From contig LNEX01000141.1 of assembly GCA_001464165.1 (NCBI GenBank), positions 1 to 28,241 on the forward strand: a DNA stretch of 28,241 bases, written 5' to 3'. Shown piece by piece: positions 22,120 to 28,241 of this stretch. This DNA is from a bacterium Ga0077546 (lineage in GTDB: Bacteria; Cyanobacteriota; Vampirovibrionia; Obscuribacterales; Obscuribacteraceae). Positions within the stretch are counted from its first letter, which is position 1. The number at the start of each line of letters is the position of its first letter. A program made the translations under genes and the position numbers. The notes beneath the pieces are model-generated. The model was not told where the DNA came from. It made no database searches and saw only the letters and a list, made by a program, of their open reading frames with translations.

Positions 22120-23213
22120 TCACTAATACTAACAGGCATACGCTTGCGCCCCCAGCTTCCCTTGGCGGCAGCGAAAACCCCAGCAATAGCATAGCCACAA
22201 CTGGAGCAAGCCCCCAACGGCCCTTCTATATTGTATTTTCCAATCTCATACCAGTTGCGCTCAACCAACAGTGCCTGACACGACGGACAGTAGGTGCTCT
22301 GGTGCCTGACATCATCGACATTGCCTACATATACATACTGCAAGCCCAAATCCATGGCAATTTTGCGAGCTCGCAGAAGAGTCGCCGGCGGGGTAGGAGG
22401 TCGCTGGTCCAAGCGAAAATCGGGGTGAAATGCAGTGAAATGCAAAGGCACATCCGTTCCGAGATTATTGAGAATCCACTGACACATGGCCTGAAACTCT
22501 CCCTCTGAATCATTCTCATGAGGGATTACCAAATTAGTAATCTCAAACCAGACATTACTTTCATGCTTTAGCCATTTGAGCGTATCGAGCACAGGTTCAA
22601 GATGAGAAAGAGTAAGCCTCTTGTAGAAAACTTCAGTAAAGGCCTTAAGGTCAACATTGGCTGCGTCCATCACCGAGTAAAACTCAGGTCTAGCCTGCGG
22701 AGTAATATATCCAGCAGTCACGGCCACCGCCTTAATGCCCAGCTGGCGGCAGGCTTTGGCCGTATCTATGGCATACTCAGCCCAAATAACTGGATCATTA
22801 TAAGTAAAAGCCACAGAGGCACAACCAAGCTCCTGAGCAGCTAAAGCAATCTGCTCAGGGCTAGCTTTCTCACTTAAGAGTTCAATCTCGCGAGACTTAC
22901 TAATTGACCAGTTTTGACAGAACTGGCAACCCAAGTTGCACCCGGCGGTACCGAAAGACAGCACACTTGAGCCCGGAAGAAAATGATTAAGTGGCTTTTT
23001 TTCAATTGGATCAATACAAAAGCCGGTACTGCGCCCATAGGTCGTGAGCTTGACTGAACCTTGCAAATTTTGCCTGACAAAGCAAAAACCGCGGTCGCCT
23101 TCTTTTAGCTGACAAAAGCGCGGGCACAAGTCGCATTGGACGCGCCCATCCGAAAGCTCGTGCCAATAGCGGCCGTCAACTATATACTGCTGCGCTTTTG
23201 CTTTGCTTTCCAT
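22101..23213 (-). CDS. amrS: AmmeMemoRadiSam-type radical SAM enzyme
   Basis: This 370-residue cytoplasmic iron-sulfur enzyme resembles pyruvate-formate-lyase activases. The SAM-cluster motif is C92xxxC96xxC99 in AGCNLGCQFCQNW, followed by TYNDPVIWAEY and DLKAF, as in the AmmeMemoRadiSam family. Extra cysteines form two probable metal sites: an N-terminal one (C27, C30, C34, C44 in CDLCPRFC and RGFC) and a C-terminal rubredoxin-like one (C309, C312, C336, C339). All are typical for this family. The family usually sits near MEMO and AMMECR1 genes, with reaction still unclear, but neither partner is within this window. ATG 23211-23213 lies only 13 bases from the ATG of the divergent gene, so its promoter must overlap that gene. 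Confidence 0.9.
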   Translation of the reverse strand: MESKAKAQQYIVDGRYWHELSDGRVQCDLCPRFCQLKEGDRGFCFVRQNLQGSVKLTTYGRSTGFCIDPIEKKPLNHFLPGSSVLSFGTAGCNLGCQFCQNWSISKSREIELLSEKASPEQIALAAQELGCASVAFTYNDPVIWAEYAIDTAKACRQLGIKAVAVTAGYITPQARPEFYSVMDAANVDLKAFTEVFYKRLTLSHLEPVLDTLKWLKHESNVWFEITNLVIPHENDSEGEFQAMCQWILNNLGTDVPLHFTAFHPDFRLDQRPPTPPATLLRARKIAMDLGLQYVYVGNVDDVRHQSTYCPSCQALLVERNWYEIGKYNIEGPLGACSSCGYAIAGVFAAAKGSWGRKRMPVSISDWQEEQ

Positions 23214-23226
23214 AAACTCAGTATAA

Positions 23227-25263
23227 ATGGCAATTAAAAGATTAAATGTGTTTTTTCCCTATCCAGAAATTACGGCTGCCGCATATACACAAGAGTCGAA
23301 GTTACCAGTTGTCTTTTTCTACGATCCACCGGAGTCCAAAGTGCCTTTAGACGTACCCCCCAAAAAAGACGTTACTAAGGAAGGCGACAAGCCTCAAGAG
23401 CATGGCGTTGACGCTCAACAGAGCCGCCTGCTTCTCTCCCTTGAAGCCAGCAAAAAGCCAGAGCATAAGCCTGAACAGAAAGCGGCAAGCAAAGCCAGCG
23501 ACGAAAGTATGGCAGCCTATATATCGAGCGGAATCGACAAAGCCTCCTCACTTCTCACCGACGCAGCAGCATTACTGCCCACACTTACTATTGGCGACAA
23601 AACTAAACCAGTATCAACCGACAAAGTTGACATCAGCAGCTTCCTCAAAGAGAACTGCAAAACCGATGCCAAAAATGAACTCTGTAAAGCCACTACAGTT
23701 GAAACAGGAATTGGCGACTTCGTCTTTAAGACCGATAAGCCTTTAGTAGAAGACAAAAAAGTAGGTGCTAGTCTTAGCACCGCTGAAACAAAACTTTCGA
23801 CCAGTGATTGGAACAAACTATTCGCCGCCTACGACTTACAAGACCCAAGCAAAGCCAATCAAGTTGAGAGCACCGCCAAAGGCCGAATACATCGCGATGC
23901 CACAGGCAAAGTCGATGTAGTTAGAACAGAAGAAGGCACAATCTTGAGAACAACCGACGGTGGAGTGCTAAATGCCTCAGACGCCGGCGACAAAATTAAA
24001 GTCGGACCAGACGGCAAGATCCAATTCACTCTCGACAAAGACCGCAACTTCACAGCCGCACTAGACGGCGGCAATAGCATTGTCATTGAAAGAGGAAGCG
24101 AGCTCGCCTACTTCGTCGACGCTAAAGGCAATCGATTTGGTCAAGTCTTCAACAGAAAAGACGGTGGATTCCAAGTATACGGCGAATACAAGAATGGCAA
24201 CCTCGTTGTCACTAACGAAGAAATGAAAACCAAGGAAGGCTTGGCTAAAATAATAGAAGCTGCCACCCTTGAAGCAGTAAAAACCGGCAAAACAGTAGTA
24301 ACACAAGCTGATGGTGGCATCGTTGCTGTAGCAGCCGACAAGAGCTTCGTCGCCTTGCAAAACGATGGTTCATCAATTGTCTCAATGCCAGACGGTCGCT
24401 ACCTCGTTCGCAACAGCAAAGGCGAACTATCAATCTGCTCACCAGATGGCAGCACAGAAGAAATCTCAAAAGAATTTTTAGCTTCAATTCGTGAAAGCAA
24501 AAAGCCAGAAATGTTAGCACTACGCAAAGCTGCAGCACAACTTATGCAGTTCAGCATCACCCACACACTTCACGGCACTGACGGCAAAGCCAGTTTATCG
24601 ATGGTCGACAATATTCTTAGTGGAAAAGTGGCTGAATCATTTGACACTACACAAAAAGACGGAGTAACAACCACCACTAACCTGGAGAGTGGCGTCACCC
24701 AAACTGTAGATATCAAAGAGAAAACAGTAGAAAACAAATCTGTTGACGGCACGGTAGAGAGAATTGAAGCCAAACCAGATGGCCAATTTAAAGTACAGAC
24801 AAAAAACTACACCTACGATTCTGGCACCATAACTACCAAAGAAGGCGATGTCATAAGCGCTAATCACGTCAGATTGGCTAACGGTACTGAAATTGACAGC
24901 AACAATACAGTAACAATGGCTGATGGAACCACAATGAGAGCTGACGGTTCTTATAGTTCTCAGTCAAGAACAAGAATTGAAATGGTCATGGCTACTAAAG
25001 CAGCAGAAAGCAAAGCAGCAAGCCTGGCTGGTTATGCCGAAGGAATGGCTGGAGCAATACGCAGCAGAGCCGCCTCAGGTCATGCCACCGCTAGCGATAT
25101 CGCCTCACTAGAATCAGTCTTTGCCGGTTTGTGCGATGCAGTTGCTTCCCTTGGTATGGTCGGCGACCCTTCTGTATCTTTCAAACTATACTCAGCCAAA
25201 GGCACTGTCTCAGAATCAATCAGCACCAGCTTGGCCAAGCTGAACAGCAATAAGGCAGCCTAA
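23227..25263 (+). CDS. Large DG-repeat protein, predicted beta-solenoid centre
   Basis: This 678-residue protein matches no family I can name. Residues 1-200 are polar, Lys/Asp/Ser-rich and probably disordered except for a helix near 95-120. Residues ~218-412 are a series of short strands separated by DG, DGG or NG turns (TTDGGVL, GPDGKIQF, LDGGNSIVI, RKDGGFQVYG, ADGGIVAV, MPDGRYLV, SPDGSTEEI), spaced roughly 10-25 residues. A helical break follows (415-470), then a second strand series (475-580, ending MADGTTMRADGSYS) and a helical C-terminus. The pattern suggests a beta-solenoid or stacked hairpins. No signal peptide is seen. There is no clear ribosome site before ATG 23227, so the exact start is less certain. 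Confidence 0.8.
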   Translation: MAIKRLNVFFPYPEITAAAYTQESKLPVVFFYDPPESKVPLDVPPKKDVTKEGDKPQEHGVDAQQSRLLLSLEASKKPEHKPEQKAASKASDESMAAYISSGIDKASSLLTDAAALLPTLTIGDKTKPVSTDKVDISSFLKENCKTDAKNELCKATTVETGIGDFVFKTDKPLVEDKKVGASLSTAETKLSTSDWNKLFAAYDLQDPSKANQVESTAKGRIHRDATGKVDVVRTEEGTILRTTDGGVLNASDAGDKIKVGPDGKIQFTLDKDRNFTAALDGGNSIVIERGSELAYFVDAKGNRFGQVFNRKDGGFQVYGEYKNGNLVVTNEEMKTKEGLAKIIEAATLEAVKTGKTVVTQADGGIVAVAADKSFVALQNDGSSIVSMPDGRYLVRNSKGELSICSPDGSTEEISKEFLASIRESKKPEMLALRKAAAQLMQFSITHTLHGTDGKASLSMVDNILSGKVAESFDTTQKDGVTTTTNLESGVTQTVDIKEKTVENKSVDGTVERIEAKPDGQFKVQTKNYTYDSGTITTKEGDVISANHVRLANGTEIDSNNTVTMADGTTMRADGSYSSQSRTRIEMVMATKAAESKAASLAGYAEGMAGAIRSRAASGHATASDIASLESVFAGLCDAVASLGMVGDPSVSFKLYSAKGTVSESISTSLAKLNSNKAA

Positions 25264-25270
25264 AATTGAG

Positions 25271-25307
25271 TATCTAATTGATGCTTAGTTATCCAATTGA
25301 TACTTGG
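25271..25307. repeat. Imperfect ~18-bp tandem repeat over the end of the HAD gene
   Basis: TATCTAATTGATGCTTAG (25271-25288) is followed by TTATCCAATTGATACTTGG (25289-25307), with a common core AATTGATRCTT. The second copy encodes the last residues of the HAD phosphatase and the first runs into the space before the DG-repeat gene stop. It is probably a small duplication at the junction of converging genes. Confidence 0.6.
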
Positions 25308-25836
25308 CTAACATGGGCTGCCACAGCCCACGCGACTTTAATACCAACTCCGCCACCTCACGCAAGGCACCACTGCCACCAATGGCCGTTGTGACGTAGT
25401 CAGCGCGGGCTTGCAACTCGGGCCGACCATCCCCAACACAAACACCCAAACCGCTGCGCTTAATTAAGGGAAAGTCAGTAAAATCATCACCAATGAAAGC
25501 GACACTCTCATCAGTCAAGTTTTCTTTCTTCAAAATCTCTTCGTAAGTGGCGATCTTTTCTAAAAACCCCTGATAGACATAGGTAATTTTGAGAATGCTC
25601 GCCCGCTCGGTCACGGCTGGAGAATCGCGACCACTAATCAAACCAGTTTTGATTCCGCTCCAATGAAGCATATGAAAGCCCAGCCCGTCTTTACCGTCTG
25701 GCCCAGGAAAATAAAATAGTTTGCCATCAGTCAAGACACCGTCAACATCCATTAAAATCAACTTGATCTTAGAGGCACGCTTTCTTACGTCATCGCACAC
25801 CGTAGACATAATGGCGTCGTTTTCAGGGGTCTGCAT
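25285..25836 (-). CDS. kdsC: KdsC-like HAD phosphatase (KDO-8-phosphate phosphatase family)
   Basis: This 183-residue, C0-type (capless) HAD hydrolase has all four motifs: D30xD32 in LMDVDGVLTDG, S68 in ISGRDSPAV, K94 in GFLEK and D117-D118 in IGDDFTDFPL. Length and DGVLTDG/GRDS pattern fit KdsC, which frees KDO from KDO-8-phosphate in lipopolysaccharide synthesis. Close relatives act on N-acylneuraminate-9-phosphate, so specificity is probable rather than proven. The C-terminal tail, important for KdsC catalysis, is present (GGSGALREVAEL). GGAG nine bases before ATG 25834-25836 sets the start. No other LPS genes are adjacent. It converges on the DG-repeat gene with 21 bases between them. Confidence 0.82.
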   Translation of the reverse strand: MQTPENDAIMSTVCDDVRKRASKIKLILMDVDGVLTDGKLFYFPGPDGKDGLGFHMLHWSGIKTGLISGRDSPAVTERASILKITYVYQGFLEKIATYEEILKKENLTDESVAFIGDDFTDFPLIKRSGLGVCVGDGRPELQARADYVTTAIGGSGALREVAELVLKSRGLWQPMLAKYQLDN

Positions 25837-25945
25837 AGATTAATCTCCAATTTGCCATTGTTTTCAGCAAAAATTTTTGCCCATCATTCTAGCTTAGCGA
25901 GTCCTTGCCCTGAAGATCTAAGCTATGTTCTCCTTAGTAAATAGC

Positions 25946-25973
25946 ATTAGTATGAAACCATTAGTATGAAAGC
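25946..25973. repeat. 14-bp tandem direct repeat upstream of the FAD oxidoreductase
   Basis: ATTAGTATGAAACC (25946-25959) is followed by ATTAGTATGAAAGC (25960-25973), 13 of 14 identical. Each copy contains ATGAAA, giving two tiny overlapping reading frames (6 and 7 codons with stop) in the leader 60-90 bases before the oxidoreductase ATG. It could be two adjacent binding sites or a neutral duplication. Confidence 0.7.
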
Positions 25974-26033
25974 CTTAGAACAATAACACTAGTAACGCCC
26001 AGCAGCTGCAAAGAGGACAAACCTTAGAAGCCC

Positions 26034-28058
26034 ATGCACAGATCATTTTTCTACCCCGAGTCCTCTTTAGACTCAGAGTCATCAAGCAAATCTGAATCTA
26101 GACCAGATCAAGCTATCAGTTTCGAAGTTCTCGACATTGAAGCAGTCAGGGCAGAACACGACCCTAGCGGTAACAGTACTGACAACAAGAATGTTGATAC
26201 CGCCATTAAATCAATTGCCCTCACGGCACCGCAGATTCATACATGCGACGTCCTAATTGCTGGTGGTGGCATGGGTGGAATAGCTGCAGCCATAGAGGCG
26301 AGCAAGACCCTATTAACTATATTGACAGAAGAGACAACTTGGCTAGGGGGTCAAATGACCAGCCAAGGTGTTTGTGCTCTAGACGAAAATAAATATGTCG
26401 AGACAACTGGCGCCAGCAAAAGTTATCTCGATATGCGTGAGGCTATTCGCCAAGCCTACAGAGAGACAGGCAAACTGACAGACGCAGCCAAAAACGATCC
26501 ACTACTGCATCCTGGCACATCGTGGGTAACAAGGCTGGCTTTCGAGCCAGAAATGGCGTTACCAGTGCTCAAGAACATGCTTTCACCAGGAGCAAATAGC
26601 GGCAAACTAAGCATATTGCAGAGACTAAAAGCTGTGGCAGTAGCTAGGCAGAGCGCTATTCAAGCAGTGCTTTTCGTTGACTTAGATAGCGGTAACTTTC
26701 ATGAGATACAGCCGCGCATAGTTATTGATGCAACCGAACTCGGCGACCTGCTTAGCCTAGCAAAGATACCATACAAGACTGGCTCAGATAGCCGCATAGA
26801 CACTGGAGAAAACCACGCTCCACTTGAAGGCGACAGCGAGAACGTACAAGATTTTGTCTATCCATTTGTGCTGGAATACCATCCAGGCGAAAGCTTCGTC
26901 ATAGACAAACCAGCAGACTACGACAAGTTTCTAGCCGATGGTAAATTTTCATTTTATGGCTATCACATGTTCGAAGAGGTTGATGACTTCAGCACAGGCG
27001 AGAAGCGACACCTATTGCCATTCTGGACCTATCGACGCTTAATTGATAAAGCGCTATTCAAGCCAGAAGTTTACAGCTCAGACGTCTCAATGATCAATTG
27101 GGACAGCAACGATCTACGCGACAGAAACATTATAGACAAGCCAGCTTCTGTCCAGAGAGATTATTTAGCTCTAGCAAAGAGACTGAGCCTAGGTTTTCTC
27201 TACTGGCTGCAAACCGAAGCTAGGCGCGACGACGGTGACAACATTGGCAAAATAAACAATGACAAATTAGCCAAAGGATACCCAGAACTAAAACTGGTGA
27301 AAAACATTCTCGGCACCGCCGATGGTTTATCCATGCACCCATATATTCGCGAAGCCCGCAGGCTAGATGCCAAAATAATTGTCTGCGAACAAGATATTGT
27401 CGAGTCATGTAACAGTAGTGCAAGGGCAAGACTTTTCGACGACTCAGTCGGCATCGGCCTCTACCCTGTAGACATTCACGGGCGCCAGGAGGTACCTGGA
27501 GCAGCACAATCTGCCAAGCCTTTCCAGATTCCTCTTGGCGCTTTAGTCACTGAGCACTGCTCTAACTATATTGCCGCCTGCAAGAACATTGGTGTCACTC
27601 ATATAACCAATGGCGCCTACAGACTGCACCCTATCGAGTGGGCTATTGGCTCAGCCGCTGGCACACTAGCTGCTATTTATTTGAGTCGCAATCAATTCAA
27701 CGAACAGCAGCTGCTCTCCGCCAAAGACCTCTTAACAGTGCAATTGGCACTCACAGCCCCAGGATGTGCCTCTCCTATCTTCTGGTATGACGATGTGTCG
27801 CCCTCTCACGAACACTTCCAGGCAATTCAAATAATGTCAGTCACAGCCATAATCGAACACGACGAATCTAGCCTTAGCTTTGAACCAGACGAGGTAGTGA
27901 CAGCTAAAGAAGTTGACCAAGCCGTAGCCCGCCTGAGCAAATACTGTAATAGCCTAAATCACAGTCTGAATCTTAAAATTAAAGTCGGCAGCCAACTCTC
28001 CCGGGCCGAACTAGCCGATGTCCTCATGCGAGCACTCAAACTCGCCTTGCAAATTTAA
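26034..28058 (+). CDS. FAD-dependent oxidoreductase (FAD_oxidored family)
   Basis: This is 674 residues. Residues 72-82 (DVLIAGGGMGG) are the Rossmann dinucleotide fold with G77-G78-G79..G82, and residues ~97-110 (EETTWLGGQMTSQGV) are the GGQ/QG motif typical of PF12831-type FAD oxidoreductases. Further family traits are VIDATELGDLL (~230-240), ADGLSMHPYIREARRL (~427-442) and the late YRLHPIEWAIGSAAGTLA, which closes the FAD site. The last ~110 residues are an extra, partly helical tail. The first ~65 residues are Ser/Asp/Glu-rich, probably disordered, and not part of the family. The substrate is unknown, and relatives are often annotated only as FAD-dependent oxidoreductases. AAAGAGGA lies about 14 bases before ATG 26034, a rather long spacing. 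Confidence 0.87.
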   Translation: MHRSFFYPESSLDSESSSKSESRPDQAISFEVLDIEAVRAEHDPSGNSTDNKNVDTAIKSIALTAPQIHTCDVLIAGGGMGGIAAAIEASKTLLTILTEETTWLGGQMTSQGVCALDENKYVETTGASKSYLDMREAIRQAYRETGKLTDAAKNDPLLHPGTSWVTRLAFEPEMALPVLKNMLSPGANSGKLSILQRLKAVAVARQSAIQAVLFVDLDSGNFHEIQPRIVIDATELGDLLSLAKIPYKTGSDSRIDTGENHAPLEGDSENVQDFVYPFVLEYHPGESFVIDKPADYDKFLADGKFSFYGYHMFEEVDDFSTGEKRHLLPFWTYRRLIDKALFKPEVYSSDVSMINWDSNDLRDRNIIDKPASVQRDYLALAKRLSLGFLYWLQTEARRDDGDNIGKINNDKLAKGYPELKLVKNILGTADGLSMHPYIREARRLDAKIIVCEQDIVESCNSSARARLFDDSVGIGLYPVDIHGRQEVPGAAQSAKPFQIPLGALVTEHCSNYIAACKNIGVTHITNGAYRLHPIEWAIGSAAGTLAAIYLSRNQFNEQQLLSAKDLLTVQLALTAPGCASPIFWYDDVSPSHEHFQAIQIMSVTAIIEHDESSLSFEPDEVVTAKEVDQAVARLSKYCNSLNHSLNLKIKVGSQLSRAELADVLMRALKLALQI

Positions 28059-28062
28059 AGAC

Positions 28063-28076
28063 TGTGCAAATGCACA
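28063..28076. promoter_or_regulatory. Palindrome between the oxidoreductase and the edge gene
   Basis: TGTGCA (28063-28068) and TGCACA (28071-28076) are perfect arms across two A. It begins five bases after the oxidoreductase stop and ends 64 bases before the next ATG, with no T-run. It could be an operator of the next gene, and no known box was recognised. Confidence 0.3.
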
Positions 28077-28140
28077 TATGATCGCCCTGGCAAAATACAT
28101 AACATGGTGTCATCAGCCACCAAGCCAGGAGAGAAAGATT

Positions 28141-28241
28141 ATGAGAGCAGATTCGACAGAAAGACAAGAGCAAACTAAAACACAAGAATCACATAAAGCA
28201 CCCTACCCTTTCCATTTCAGCTCCCACTACCCGCCAACAGT
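28141..28241 (+). CDS. 5' end of an unrecognised gene (truncated by window edge)
   Basis: ATG 28141 is preceded by GGAGAG with eight bases spacing, one of the best ribosome sites in the window, and the frame stays open to the edge (33 codons). The start of the protein is hydrophilic and Gln/Thr/Glu-rich (MRADSTERQEQTKTQESHKA), then aromatic and proline-rich (PYPFHFSSHYPP). There is no signal peptide in what is visible. Too little is present to assign a family. The strong ribosome site is the main support. Confidence 0.6.
   Translation, partial: MRADSTERQEQTKTQESHKAPYPFHFSSHYPPT

Noticed and set aside
25946..25980. Two tiny leader peptides as an attenuation system for the oxidoreductase
   Set aside because: They have six and seven codons without codon bias for one amino acid and without alternative hairpins. 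They are better explained by a 14-bp duplication.

Overview
The window is about 28 kb of ordinary chromosome, densely coding on both strands, with moderate GC (near 50% by eye). I see no rRNA, tRNA, CRISPR array, insertion sequence, phage gene or integrase. Several features suggest a non-photosynthetic relative of cyanobacteria of the Melainabacteria/Vampirovibrionia type, with Obscuribacterales as my best guess. These are large proteins with long unrecognised N-terminal extensions (starts at 8924, 19475 and 23227), DG-rich repeat proteins, a secreted BON protein beside a YflT-type stress protein, and a KdsC-type phosphatase implying a Gram-negative envelope. This placement is inferred from protein style, not from a marker gene.

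Layout. 1-408 is the end of an unrecognised gene, closed by a good terminator. 465-2587 holds an EntS-like MFS exporter converging on a membrane-anchored ferritin-like di-iron protein. 3021-5251 holds an HtrA-like serine protease, a cluster of inverted repeats, and two small zinc-binding proteins: a ClpX-type zinc finger on a helical-repeat body, and a protein with a DnaJ-type CxxCxGxG motif. 5296-6756 is a two-gene leftward operon of unrecognised beta-rich proteins. 6976-8714 holds a metabolite:H+ symporter converging on a small membrane protein with a duplicated N-terminus. 8924-11408 holds a ChaN/Tiki-like protein and an ADP-ribosylglycohydrolase. 11581-12541 is a stress pair (secreted BON protein, YflT-type protein) ending in a bidirectional terminator.

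12643-19475 is a tightly packed leftward five-gene operon. In transcription order it encodes a giant CCA-type nucleotidyltransferase fusion, a PLP-dependent amino-acid decarboxylase, a GNAT acetyltransferase, an NCS1 permease and a DUF3592 protein. The remainder holds a secreted type I phosphodiesterase, a secreted TPR protein, two small membrane proteins, an AmmeMemoRadiSam-type radical SAM enzyme, a 678-residue DG-repeat protein, a KdsC-like HAD phosphatase, a large FAD-dependent oxidoreductase, and the first codons of a further gene at the right edge.

The most unusual item is the fusion at 16614-19475. A complete class II nucleotidyltransferase plus HD domain follows about 490 extra residues that contain glycine-rich, membrane-like stretches, an HExxH motif and a histidine-rich linker. 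Next in interest are its operon partners (decarboxylase, acetyltransferase, permease), which could make and move an acylated amine, and the adjacent pair of chaperone-type zinc fingers at 4053-5251.
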